Shown here: one piece after another, positions 1 through 8,117 of the stretch
Layout: the number at the start of each line of letters is the position of its first letter
Position numbering within the stretch: position 1 is the first letter of the stretch
NCBI GenBank assembly: GCA_000621905.1
Contig: JHXB01000001.1
Location: forward strand, 186,001-250,000
From: Lachnospiraceae bacterium NC2004
GTDB lineage: Bacteria > Bacillota > Clostridia > Lachnospirales > Lachnospiraceae
Length of the DNA: 64,000 nt
Direction: 5' to 3'
Notes under the pieces: generated by a model
The model's input: only the letters and a program-made list of their open reading frames with translations
The model's database searches: none
Told to the model about the DNA's origin: nothing
Made by a program: the position numbers and the translations under genes

Positions 1-1320
1 GATATTGCAGGCAAGTCTGGTAAGATGGAGATTAGATTTGATTATGTAAATGACACCGAGGTTAAGACTAATGTTAAGGGCAAGGAATATAAGACCGTCG
101 TGCCATTTGTGGCGTTGACAATGGTGCCGTTAGATTCTGACAGATTCAAACATGTTGAGGTTGAGAATGGCAAGATTATGAAAATGTCAGGTTCAACCGT
201 AGCAATCGGATACAGTCTTCCTAAGGTCGGCAAGACGCTTAATCTTAAGGATTGGGAGCTTACCAAGGACTTGAAGCTTGAAGATTATATTACCATTAAG
301 GCGGATGTTACGGACTTTAAGCTTGACTATACGGCAACGATATTCAGTAACGGTCTGCTTAAGGAAGTGGAAGAGGAGACATTTGACGACGGCGACGACA
401 TGAAAGAAAACATGGACGATTTGGGAGATGCTTCTGATGAGTTGGTTGACGGAACCGGCAAGTTATATAGCGGTGCGGATAAGTTCGGAGGATATCTTGA
501 TGAGTATATCAAAGGTGCAAAAGATTTATCTAAAGGCGCAAAAGCATTGTCAGACGGAACCAAGAAACTTGATTCTAACGGCGGTAAGCTTGTTAAAGGT
601 TCTAAGGCGTTAAGAGACGGACTTAAGACACTTAATACCTCACTTGCGGCGATAGATACATCTGATTCCGATAACTCAGACAGTGATGCAAATGCAGGCT
701 TATCCAAAGCCTTAAAATCACTCGGAAGTGATGCGACCAAGTTAAATGAAGGACTTACCGAACTGAGCAAGGCGGTTGCCAAAGAGACGGGTAAGGTTCC
801 TGATTTTGATGCGTCTAAGGTTAACAGTGCGCTTAACGATATGCAGACTCAGGCGGGTATAGTAGGAAAGTATTCTGAAGGAATGTCAGAGCAGTTAAAA
901 GAGATGGCTTCATTGCCTTCTACTCTTAAAGAACTTAAATCAGGTGTAAGTGCTTTGTATACCGGAAGTGATCAGTTATATACCGGAATAAAGGCGTATA
1001 CCGGTGGAGTTAATAAAGTCTATAAGGGTAGTAAGCAGATAGCTAAGGGTACCAAAATGTTTAGCTCATCAGGCAATAAACTTGGCAGCGGATATGATAC
1101 CATGCTTGTTGGAATGCTGGCTCTTAAGAATGGATTTAAGACATTTAATGATGATGGAATAGACGCAATTACAAGTATTGCGGGTGAAGATATGGCTAAT
1201 ACTCTCATTAAGCTTAGAGCGTTAAGAGAGGCGGATATAGATTATAAGAGCTTTACTAAATGCGATCCTAAGCAGAAGAGCTCAGTTAAGTTCGTAATAG
1301 AGACAGAGGAGATAAAATAA
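1..1320 (+). CDS. xxxLxxG heptad-repeat protein, 5' end missing
   Basis: The frame is open to the window edge (eight sense codons precede the first ATG at 25), so the true start lies upstream and this is a C-terminal part. From about residue 140 of the visible part, runs such as GTGKLYSGADKF, GAKDLSKGAKALSDGTKKL and TGSDQLYTGIKAYTGG fit the X-X-X-Leu-X-X-Gly heptad pattern known from YhgE/Pip-type and related Gram-positive envelope proteins; these runs form long helices or coiled coils. A Ser/Asp-rich linker sits near residue 210. No membrane segment is visible in this portion; any signal or transmembrane part would be in the missing N-terminus. The role is probably at the cell envelope, by family only. 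It converges on the MCP-like gene and they share a hairpin terminator. Confidence 0.75.
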   Translation, partial: DIAGKSGKMEIRFDYVNDTEVKTNVKGKEYKTVVPFVALTMVPLDSDRFKHVEVENGKIMKMSGSTVAIGYSLPKVGKTLNLKDWELTKDLKLEDYITIKADVTDFKLDYTATIFSNGLLKEVEEETFDDGDDMKENMDDLGDASDELVDGTGKLYSGADKFGGYLDEYIKGAKDLSKGAKALSDGTKKLDSNGGKLVKGSKALRDGLKTLNTSLAAIDTSDSDNSDSDANAGLSKALKSLGSDATKLNEGLTELSKAVAKETGKVPDFDASKVNSALNDMQTQAGIVGKYSEGMSEQLKEMASLPSTLKELKSGVSALYTGSDQLYTGIKAYTGGVNKVYKGSKQIAKGTKMFSSSGNKLGSGYDTMLVGMLALKNGFKTFNDDGIDAITSIAGEDMANTLIKLRALREADIDYKSFTKCDPKQKSSVKFVIETEEIK

Positions 1321-1321
1321 A

Positions 1322-1406
1322 AACGAAGAATCTTTTAAGATCCTTCGTCACTGCGTTCCTCGGGATGACAGATAACATGTCATGACTTCGCGAAGCGAAG
1401 AATCTT
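1322..1406. repeat. Dispersed palindromic repeat, family A, copy 1
   Basis: Contains GAAGAATCTT, CGTCACTGCGTTCCTC and GCGAAGCGAAGAATCTT, the same words found at 8028-8094, 28501-28555, 44226-44256 and 48401-48427. It lies between two convergent genes and can fold on itself. Confidence 0.75.
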
Positions 1407-1435
1407 AAAAACACAGGACCTTGGCCCTGTGTTTT
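1407..1435. terminator. Bidirectional intrinsic terminator
   Basis: AAAACACAGG, a nine-base loop, then CCTGTGTTTT. A-tract and T-tract on opposite sides let it serve both convergent genes. Confidence 0.8.
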
Positions 1436-1440
1436 ATATC

Positions 1441-2586
1441 TTACTGCAATTTAAACTTTGTAACCGCTTTTTCAAGATCCTGCGTCTTCTCAGAAAGTTG
1501 AACCATAATTGCTGTTATGTCTTCAAGAGTTGCAGTTTCTGAATGAACATCGTCAATTATGTTGTTATTGATTTTGATTATGTTGTCAAGATTCTTATGA
1601 ACATCTTTAGAATCCGGTAATGCTGTGTTGAGGTAATCTTTCAACTCGTTAAAATTATCCTTAATGTTGTCTAAAGCTTCCGATGTCTCTAATGCATCCG
1701 CTGTTGTTGCCTGAACTGTTGCTGTGACTTCATTTACCGAGGTATCAATATCGTTGCTGATATTCTTTAAACTTGCTAACAGCATCTTAAGATTGTCAGT
1801 CATGGTGTTGTATGTCTTAGACAGCTCGCTCAATTCGTCTTCGGTTTCTATTACAACCGGCTCGCCTGATAAATCTCCCTCAGAAACCGATGAAATACTT
1901 GACATAAGGCTTTTGAGCGGAATAGTGATGCTCATTGATAATGTGAGTGAAAATGCAAGCGCAAGCACTAATATTACAACAAATATTATCGCTGTAGTCT
2001 TGATAACGTTGAAGAATCTGTTGGATATATCGGCTTTCATGTCAGCACAACGAAGAAGCTCTAAATCAAGCATCTTAGTACAATTCTCAACCAGGTAATC
2101 CGCTGTGTTATCCATTGCATAAAAATCAACATCTCCTGCGAGTGAAAATGAATCATCGCATTTGCTGACACCCGTCTTATAACTGTCAATGTAGCTGTCA
2201 AGAAGGTTCTCAACAACTTCTGTCTGAGAGGTGTCTTGTCCTTGAGTGTATTTGTCGACTTCTACCCTGCTTTTAATCTTATTAAATTCATACTGCATCC
2301 TGACAAGAATGTCAGATTCGCCCGATTCCTCTATGTTCTTGTGCATTATACAGTAGTCAAGTATACGCTCACTCTGTGCATTAGCTTCATTTATAATGTA
2401 ATTGATACTGTCAAGGTTCTCTAAAGCGCCGTTGTACGCATCTCTGTAATCTGAGGAAATGATAATCATAGCTACAGAAGGAATAGCCATAAGTGCAATA
2501 ATGATATATATTCCGATACTGACTCGCGCGCCAAGCTTTAATTTGGATAATGCTCTCACAAAGAGCGGTAATTCACTGTTTTGCAT
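1441..2586 (-). CDS. MCP-like membrane protein with HAMP domain, no signalling tip
   Basis: 381 residues. Start chosen at the ATG at 2586, five bases after AGGAGG; a GTG six bases upstream overlaps that ribosome-binding site. Membrane helix about 22-46, extracytoplasmic four-helix-type region about 47-185, second helix about 190-212, then a HAMP domain (SITIPLKSLM start) to about 265. The C-terminal part is helical and ends LEKAVTKFKLQ, like the end of methyl-accepting chemotaxis proteins, but the conserved hairpin tip (the QTNLLALNAAIEAARAGE-type segment that contacts CheA/CheW) is absent. There is no kinase or GGDEF domain. It follows the sugar-binding lipoprotein gene by 9 bp, so the two probably act together: the lipoprotein binds a ligand and this protein senses it. 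The output is unknown. Confidence 0.75.
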   Translation of the reverse strand: MQNSELPLFVRALSKLKLGARVSIGIYIIIALMAIPSVAMIIISSDYRDAYNGALENLDSINYIINEANAQSERILDYCIMHKNIEESGESDILVRMQYEFNKIKSRVEVDKYTQGQDTSQTEVVENLLDSYIDSYKTGVSKCDDSFSLAGDVDFYAMDNTADYLVENCTKMLDLELLRCADMKADISNRFFNVIKTTAIIFVVILVLALAFSLTLSMSITIPLKSLMSSISSVSEGDLSGEPVVIETEDELSELSKTYNTMTDNLKMLLASLKNISNDIDTSVNEVTATVQATTADALETSEALDNIKDNFNELKDYLNTALPDSKDVHKNLDNIIKINNNIIDDVHSETATLEDITAIMVQLSEKTQDLEKAVTKFKLQ

Positions 2587-2595
2587 AGGCACCTC

Positions 2596-3711
2596 CTACT
2601 TACTGATAACCTTACCGTATTCTGCTTTATACATAACGAGATCCTGATGTGCTTCAAGATATCGCTCGACAAGTTCCTTGTTGTCTCTGGTATAAGTCTC
2701 TACGGGGATTATAACATTCTTCTCAGGCTTCTCGCCCTTGATGGCTTTAACAGCGTTTATAACTGACTTGTAGCCCATGTTGTATGGCATCTGCGTGGTG
2801 ATAGCGTACACATTCAAGTCGTCATCAAGCATATCATTGGCGAGCTCCATACTCATGTCTGTTCCCATGATTACAATATCGGTTCTTTTAGCCTGCTTAA
2901 CGGCTTCAATCGCGCCTAAAAGTGATGGCTGGTTCCATGCCCATATCATGGTAGTGTCAGGGTGATCTTTGATGAGCTTTTTGGTTGTGTCAACACTGGC
3001 GTCAAATGTCTCCGCCGGTGCCTCTGCAATGACATCGATGATGCCCTCGTCACGAAGATCTCTTATAGAGCTTCTAAAGCCTTCACATCTTGCAATTCCG
3101 ACATCATAGTTCCTGTTGTCGATTATAATCATTTTGACATTGTCGATTCTGTTGGCTTTGATATACTCGCACACATACTTGCCTGTATCGGCGCCCAAAG
3201 CGTTAGAGTTAACTCCGACAGCAGTGTCTACTTCATAATTGAGGGTAGTATTCCAGATAACTACAGGTATGCCCTTCTCCTTGACTTTCTTAATCATCTC
3301 TACAGAGCCAGTGCTGTCAAGCGGAGAAATGACAAGAGCGTCCATGCCTTCGTCGAGAAGCTTCTGGATGCCTTCACGCTCCTTGTTGATATCATTTTCA
3401 GAATCAAACATCTTGACGGTTACTCCCTGATCGTCAGCAGCATCGTTTATTCCATTGAGAACCTCTGAGAACCACTCGCCGTTCATACCCATATTGACGG
3501 ACCCGATAACTAAGCCTTCGTTGGCGCTTGTATCTTCAGCTCCAACTTTAGTTATGGATTCATTGAATTCTTTGACTTCTTTACTTAAGTCCGGCTCGCT
3601 CTCTTCGACATTGTTGCTGCAGCCGGATAACATAAATGCCATCATCACCGCGGCGAGCATTAATACCAGTGACTTGCGAAGGTGCTGATAGCCTATAAGA
3701 TTATGTGTCAT
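2596..3711 (-). CDS. Sugar-binding lipoprotein (ribose/galactose-binding family)
   Basis: 371 residues. The ATG at 3711 is preceded by AAGGAGG at six bases; the longer ORF start at 3759 has no ribosome-binding site. The signal peptide ends in the lipobox LSGC, so it is membrane-anchored outside the cell. The mature part shows the periplasmic-binding-protein type 1 fold (Peripla_BP_4): GSVNMGMNGEWFSEVLNGI at the start of lobe 1, GMDALVISPLDSTG, PVVIWNTT and, in lobe 2, MIWAWNQPSLLGAIEA. No permease or ATPase genes are adjacent; its only operon partner is the MCP-like protein, which suggests ligand sensing rather than transport. The specific sugar cannot be read from the sequence. Confidence 0.88.
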   Translation of the reverse strand: MTHNLIGYQHLRKSLVLMLAAVMMAFMLSGCSNNVEESEPDLSKEVKEFNESITKVGAEDTSANEGLVIGSVNMGMNGEWFSEVLNGINDAADDQGVTVKMFDSENDINKEREGIQKLLDEGMDALVISPLDSTGSVEMIKKVKEKGIPVVIWNTTLNYEVDTAVGVNSNALGADTGKYVCEYIKANRIDNVKMIIIDNRNYDVGIARCEGFRSSIRDLRDEGIIDVIAEAPAETFDASVDTTKKLIKDHPDTTMIWAWNQPSLLGAIEAVKQAKRTDIVIMGTDMSMELANDMLDDDLNVYAITTQMPYNMGYKSVINAVKAIKGEKPEKNVIIPVETYTRDNKELVERYLEAHQDLVMYKAEYGKVISK

Positions 3712-3771
3712 ATGGTACCTCCTTATAATTATATATCGTCCCAATTTAAAATATAGCAAAAATATATACTC

Positions 3772-3800
3772 ATTATACTACATTTTGTTCAAAAATACAA
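3772..3800 (-). promoter_or_regulatory. SigA-type promoter of the lipoprotein operon
   Basis: On the minus strand: TTGTAT, 17 bases, TATAAT. It lies about 60 bases upstream of the chosen start. Confidence 0.65.
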
Positions 3801-3849
3801 AAGAGTTTGTCCCTGTTATTTTTTTAACGATGTATAGAATCGGAATGTT

Positions 3850-3878
3850 TTGAAAAATGGTAGGTTATGCTGTATAAT
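3850..3878 (+). promoter_or_regulatory. SigA-type promoter of the SGNH hydrolase gene
   Basis: TTGAAA, 17 bases, TATAAT, about 40 bases upstream of the start codon. Confidence 0.75.
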
Positions 3879-3920
3879 AGCTATAAGTGCTTGTGATTTA
3901 ATGTATATGGGGTGATTTCG

Positions 3921-4562
3921 ATGAAGACTGTGCTTTGTTACGGTGATTCTAATACTTATGGGTTTAATCCGGTTAGCGGGATGAGATATCCTGATACTGT
4001 CAGGTGGACAGGGCTTTTACAGAATATGTTAGGCTCTGACTATAAGGTTATAGAAGAGGGATGTAATGGACGAACTACAGTATTTGATGATGTGATTGAG
4101 CCATGGAAGAGTGGATTGCCATATCTTAAACCGTGTCTTAATACGCATAAGCCGGTGGATATAGTGGTTTTGATGCTTGGAAGCAATGATCTAAAGGAAT
4201 GTTTTCATGCGAGCGCTGAGGAGATTGCCGATGGCGCGGGACAGCTCGTTGATGTTATCAAAGAGTTCACTGAATTAAAGCAGGGATTTGTTCCTACGAT
4301 TATTCTTATATCACCGCCTGAGATAGGCGAGGGGATTACTACTTCTGCATTTTATGGCAACTTTCTTGAAAATGCTATCGACCGCTCTAGGGAGTTTCCT
4401 AAGTATTACAAGAAGATTGCTGACGATAAAGGTTGCATTTTTGTAAATGCTGCAGAGCATGTTGAAGCCTCCAAAGAGGATTCCCTTCATTTGTCACCGG
4501 AGGCGCATAAAAAGTTGGCCAAAGTGCTTTATGGGGTTATAAGTGAGGTTGATGGACGATGA
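3921..4562 (+). CDS. SGNH/GDSL-family hydrolase (esterase)
   Basis: 213 residues. The ATG at 3921 sits seven bases after GGGGTGA; the GTG nine bases upstream overlaps that site and is less likely. Block I is CYGDSNTYG with the nucleophile Ser, block III is MLGSNDLK (oxyanion Asn), and block V is DSLHLSPEAH, giving the Asp and His of the triad. No signal peptide, so probably cytosolic, acting on esters or acetylated carbohydrates. This is the TesA/arylesterase-like branch of the SGNH superfamily, and the substrate cannot be named. It has its own promoter and converges on the LysR gene. Confidence 0.88.
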   Translation: MKTVLCYGDSNTYGFNPVSGMRYPDTVRWTGLLQNMLGSDYKVIEEGCNGRTTVFDDVIEPWKSGLPYLKPCLNTHKPVDIVVLMLGSNDLKECFHASAEEIADGAGQLVDVIKEFTELKQGFVPTIILISPPEIGEGITTSAFYGNFLENAIDRSREFPKYYKKIADDKGCIFVNAAEHVEASKEDSLHLSPEAHKKLAKVLYGVISEVDGR

Positions 4563-4616
4563 AAAGTATATTACGGTTTTAAAGGATTTCTTAAATGAGG
4601 GAGAATAACAATCTAC

Positions 4617-5516
4617 CTACCCCACACATTCCTTAAGATACTCTATATATCTTTGCGTGAGGTGAGATGGCTTGATTGAGTCGTGCAGAATATACCCAAT
4701 CTCCATATGCTCATTGACAGCTAAAGGTTTAGCAATTATATTCGGTCCGTTTAACTCCTCGCTTATGACACCGGAACAGATTGTATATCCGTTCATTCCG
4801 ATTAAGAGGTTAAACAGGGTCGCCCTGTCTCTTACTATCAATTCTTTGTCGGCATCCTCAACACTTAATATCTCCTCGGAGAAGTAAAATGAGTTGTGCT
4901 CGCCTTGCTCGTATGAAAGCCTTGGATAAGGCTTTAGATCTTTGAGAGTTAATTTCTTCTTCTTAGCGAGAGGAGAGTCTTTCCCGATGAATACATGAGG
5001 TTTTGCTGTGAATAGTGGTTCAAATATAAGATTGTTGTCGCGAAGAGTTTTAGTTATGATTGTTCGGTTGAAATCATTTAAGAAAAGAACGCCTATCTCA
5101 CTTCTGTGTCGTGATACATCTTCTATGATATCGTAGGTCTGAGTTTCACGCAGGTGAAACTCATATTTACTACCTTCAAAGCTCTTTAATAGTTCGACAA
5201 ATGCTTCCACGACAAATGAATAATGCTGCGAAGAAACGCAGAAACGCGGCTTGCTTAAGGCGGTGCCGGTATATCTTTCCTCGATAAGGTTGGTCTGCTC
5301 TAGGACTTGCCTGGCATATCCTAAGAATTCTTCTCCATCTATGGTGATTTCAATTCCTTTGCGAGTCCTGTTAAAAATTGTTATCTCAAATTCTTTTTCC
5401 AATTCCATAATTGCAGAGGTCAGGCTTGGTTGAGCGATAAATAGTCTCTTGGCTGCTTCAGTAATATTACCTGTTTCTGCGACAGTAATAGCGTATTTTA
5501 GCTGTTTTAATGTCAT
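4617..5516 (-). CDS. LysR-family regulator, likely controls metE
   Basis: 299 residues, the usual family length. N-terminal winged helix-turn-helix (MTLKQLKYAITVAETGNI, then AAKRLFIAQPSLTSAIMELE), a linker helix and a substrate-binding domain from about residue 90. It is transcribed divergently from metE with 184 bp between start codons, the classic arrangement for a LysR regulator and its target. A 17-bp imperfect palindrome in that gap resembles in size and symmetry the MET-box bound by methionine LysR regulators of lactic acid bacteria (MtaR/CmbR/MetR type). The inducer, perhaps homocysteine or O-acetylserine as in relatives, is inferred only. Confidence 0.85.
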   Translation of the reverse strand: MTLKQLKYAITVAETGNITEAAKRLFIAQPSLTSAIMELEKEFEITIFNRTRKGIEITIDGEEFLGYARQVLEQTNLIEERYTGTALSKPRFCVSSQHYSFVVEAFVELLKSFEGSKYEFHLRETQTYDIIEDVSRHRSEIGVLFLNDFNRTIITKTLRDNNLIFEPLFTAKPHVFIGKDSPLAKKKKLTLKDLKPYPRLSYEQGEHNSFYFSEEILSVEDADKELIVRDRATLFNLLIGMNGYTICSGVISEELNGPNIIAKPLAVNEHMEIGYILHDSIKPSHLTQRYIEYLKECVG

Positions 5517-5612
5517 TTCCTCATTTCCTCTCTGTAGTAAATATAGAAATCATCTCTGTAAATGATAGTACCATAGATAAAATCTATTGTCACGATATAA
5601 TTTTATATATTT

Positions 5613-5629
5613 TACCTATTGGAAAGGTA
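5613..5629. promoter_or_regulatory. Candidate LysR operator upstream of metE
   Basis: TACCTATTGGAAAGGTA: arms TACCT and AGGTA around ATTGGAA, 17 bp in all. The only inverted repeat of this kind in the LysR-metE gap. Confidence 0.5.
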
Positions 5630-5637
5630 GGTATATA

Positions 5638-5692
5638 CTCCTTAATTAGAAAACAGCGTAACATCACGGTTTTCGAATAACTAATTAGGAGG
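5638..5692 (+). promoter_or_regulatory. Leader hairpin covering the metE ribosome-binding site
   Basis: CTCCTTAATTAG (5638-5649) pairs with CTAATTAGGAG (5681-5691), with an inner stem GAAAAC/GTTTTC (5649-5654 and 5669-5674). The 3' arm contains the AGGAGG that starts metE at 5701, so the folded mRNA would hide the ribosome-binding site. It does not look like a known SAM riboswitch. Confidence 0.55.
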
Positions 5693-5700
5693 AATTATAA

Positions 5701-7980
5701 ATGAAAACATCAGTAATAGGTTATCCGAGAATAGGAGAGAACAGGGAGTTAAAATTTGCATCTGAGAAATTCTTTAAGGGGCAGATTGATGAAGCTGAGC
5801 TTGACAGCGTAGCGAAAACAATAAGGGTTAATAATTGGAAGAAACAGTCGGATGCGGGGATATCATTTATCTCTGCAAATGATTTTTCTTATTATGACAA
5901 CGTACTTGATACTGCATTTTTATTCAATGTAGTTCCCGCAAGATATAAGGAACTTGGGCTTTCTGAGAGAGAGACTTATTTTGCTCTTGCAAGAGGTTAT
6001 CAGGGCGCAAATGGAGATGTTAAAGCGCTCGCGATGAAGAAATGGTTTAACACCAATTATCATTATCTCGTGCCCGAGATTGAAGATGATACCAAGGTTG
6101 AGCTTGTTGGCGATAAACCTTTTAAAGAGTACCTAGAAGCTAAGGAAGCAGGGATAGATGCTAAGGTCGTTATTACCGGACCTTTTACATTATTGAATCT
6201 GATAAGATATACGGGAAGCAAGACTAAAGAGGATTTTAAAGATGCTTTCATCAACGAGTACAGTGCGTTTGTTGAGAAACTTAATGATAACGGCGTTAAA
6301 TGGGTTCAGTTCGATGAGCCTTATCTCGTAAAAGATATTGATGACAATGCCAAGAAGCTTTTTGTTGAAATCTACACCAATCTTCTTAGCAAGAAAAATG
6401 CTGTAAAGGTTCTCATTCAGACATATTTTGGCGATGTCAGAGATGTGTATAAAGAGATTATATCTTTGGATTTTGACGGTGTCGGACTTGATTTTGTCGA
6501 GGGTAGAAAGACATTTGATCTGATTGCAAATGACGGTTTCCCAAAGGATAAACTTCTTTTTGCCGGAATTGTTAACGGTAAAAATATTTGGAAAAATGAT
6601 TACAAAAAGACTTTGGATATAATTAAGAAGATAACAGACAGCGGTGTTAATTCGGACAACATTGTAATCAGTACATCTTGCTCACTTCTTCATGTTCCTA
6701 ATTCGTTGGAAAGTGAAAAGAAGTTATCCGATGACTATAAGAAGCATTTTGCATTTGCGTTTGAGAAGTTAAAAGAGCTTTCTGAGCTTGCCAACCTAGC
6801 TGATAATAATGAATATGCAAATGATAGCAAATATATAGATAACCAGACCCTTTTAGCTAACAGGATTAATGTTCTTGACGAAGCAGTAAAGCAAAGAGTC
6901 GAGTCTATCAAAGAAGAAGATTATACGAGACTTCCTGCATTTGAAGAAAGAGAAGAAGTGCAGAAGGCTAAGCTTAACCTTCCTGCATTTCCGACAACTA
7001 CCATAGGTTCGTTCCCACAGACAGCGGATGTCAAACGAAACAGAACTTTATTCAGAAAAGGCGAGATAACTAAGGATGAGTATGTCGATTTCAATAAAAA
7101 GAAGATAGCTGAATGTATTTCCCTTCAGGAAGAGATTGGCTTAGACGTTCTTGTCCATGGCGAGTATGAGAGAAATGACATGGTAGAGTATTTCGGTGAG
7201 CATCTTTCAGGATATATATTCACTGAAAATGCTTGGGTTCAGTCGTACGGTACAAGATGCGTTAAACCGCCGATTATCTGGGGCGATGTTTCACGAAAAG
7301 GACCAATTACGGTTTTGTGGTCTAAGTATGCTAAGAGCTGCACAGACAAGCCTGTAAAGGGAATGCTTACCGGCCCTGTTACAATTCTTAACTGGTCGTT
7401 CCCAAGAGAGGATATTACTATCAAGGAAAGTACATTGCAGATTGCCCTTGCAATTCGTGATGAGGTTCTTGATCTTGAGGCAAATGGTGTAGACATCATT
7501 CAGATAGATGAGGCTGCACTTCGCGAGAAACTTCCGCTTAGAAAGAGTGATTGGTATTCAGAATACCTTGATTGGGCTATACCGGCATTTAGGCTTGTTC
7601 ACAGCGGTGTGAAACCTGAGACTCAGATTCATACTCATATGTGCTACAGTGAGTTTACGGACATCATTCCTGCGATAGACGCTATGGATGCTGATGTTAT
7701 TACATTTGAGGCATCGCGATCTGATCTTCAGATTCTTGATTCGCTTAAGGAATGTAATTTTAAGACAGAGGTTGGTCCTGGTGTGTACGATATTCATTCG
7801 CCACGAATTCCTTCTGTAGAAGAGCTCATTGGTGCTCTTAAGAAAATGCGTGAAAAGATTGAAGATAAGAAGTTGTGGGTTAACCCTGATTGCGGTTTAA
7901 AGACCAGAGGTGAGAGTGAGACAAAGGCGAGTCTTATCAACCTCGTTGAAGCGGCTAAGGAGCTTAGAGCTTTGAGTTGA
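5701..7980 (+). CDS. metE: Cobalamin-independent methionine synthase
   Basis: 759 residues, full family length. It transfers a methyl group from 5-methyltetrahydropteroyl-triglutamate to homocysteine, the last step of methionine synthesis, in the cytosol. The N-terminal domain begins SVIGYPRIGENRELKFASE; the C-terminal barrel begins near PTTTIGSFPQT. Zinc ligands are visible as HMC (His646, Cys648) and NPDC (Cys731); the fourth is probably the Glu in ITFEASRSD. HGEYERNDMVEYFGE is the typical substrate-binding segment. AGGAGG lies nine bases before the ATG and is part of a predicted hairpin. Divergent from the LysR gene, which likely controls it. A strong hairpin follows the stop codon. Confidence 0.97.
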   Translation: MKTSVIGYPRIGENRELKFASEKFFKGQIDEAELDSVAKTIRVNNWKKQSDAGISFISANDFSYYDNVLDTAFLFNVVPARYKELGLSERETYFALARGYQGANGDVKALAMKKWFNTNYHYLVPEIEDDTKVELVGDKPFKEYLEAKEAGIDAKVVITGPFTLLNLIRYTGSKTKEDFKDAFINEYSAFVEKLNDNGVKWVQFDEPYLVKDIDDNAKKLFVEIYTNLLSKKNAVKVLIQTYFGDVRDVYKEIISLDFDGVGLDFVEGRKTFDLIANDGFPKDKLLFAGIVNGKNIWKNDYKKTLDIIKKITDSGVNSDNIVISTSCSLLHVPNSLESEKKLSDDYKKHFAFAFEKLKELSELANLADNNEYANDSKYIDNQTLLANRINVLDEAVKQRVESIKEEDYTRLPAFEEREEVQKAKLNLPAFPTTTIGSFPQTADVKRNRTLFRKGEITKDEYVDFNKKKIAECISLQEEIGLDVLVHGEYERNDMVEYFGEHLSGYIFTENAWVQSYGTRCVKPPIIWGDVSRKGPITVLWSKYAKSCTDKPVKGMLTGPVTILNWSFPREDITIKESTLQIALAIRDEVLDLEANGVDIIQIDEAALREKLPLRKSDWYSEYLDWAIPAFRLVHSGVKPETQIHTHMCYSEFTDIIPAIDAMDADVITFEASRSDLQILDSLKECNFKTEVGPGVYDIHSPRIPSVEELIGALKKMREKIEDKKLWVNPDCGLKTRGESETKASLINLVEAAKELRALS

Positions 7981-7986
7981 TAAAAA

Positions 7987-8016
7987 AGACATCCTGAGCT
8001 AACGCTCAGGATGTCT
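7987..8016 (+). terminator. Hairpin after metE
   Basis: A 13-bp perfect stem, AGACATCCTGAGC and GCTCAGGATGTCT, with a four-base loop. The T-tract is short, so termination may be partial. The stem words resemble the ends of repeat family A. Confidence 0.65.
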
Positions 8017-8027
8017 TGTAACATACT

Positions 8028-8094
8028 ATGTCATTCTGAGCGAAGTGAAGAATCTTTATAAGATTCTTCGTCACTGCGTTCCTCAGGATGACAT
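8028..8094. repeat. Dispersed palindromic repeat, family A, copy 2
   Basis: The most complete copy: ends ATGTCATTCTGAG and CTCAGGATGACAT are inverted, with AAGAATCTT/AAGATTCTT inside. It lies between the convergent metE and LRR/ADP-ribosyltransferase genes. Confidence 0.85.
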
Positions 8095-8117
8095 TTTATT
8101 TTTGTAATTATCTATTC

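Noticed and set aside
5530-5700. SAM, T-box or B12 riboswitch upstream of metE
   Set aside because: The leader is too short (under 190 bp shared with a divergent promoter) and lacks the conserved SAM-I, T-box or B12 core words; only a simple hairpin is seen.
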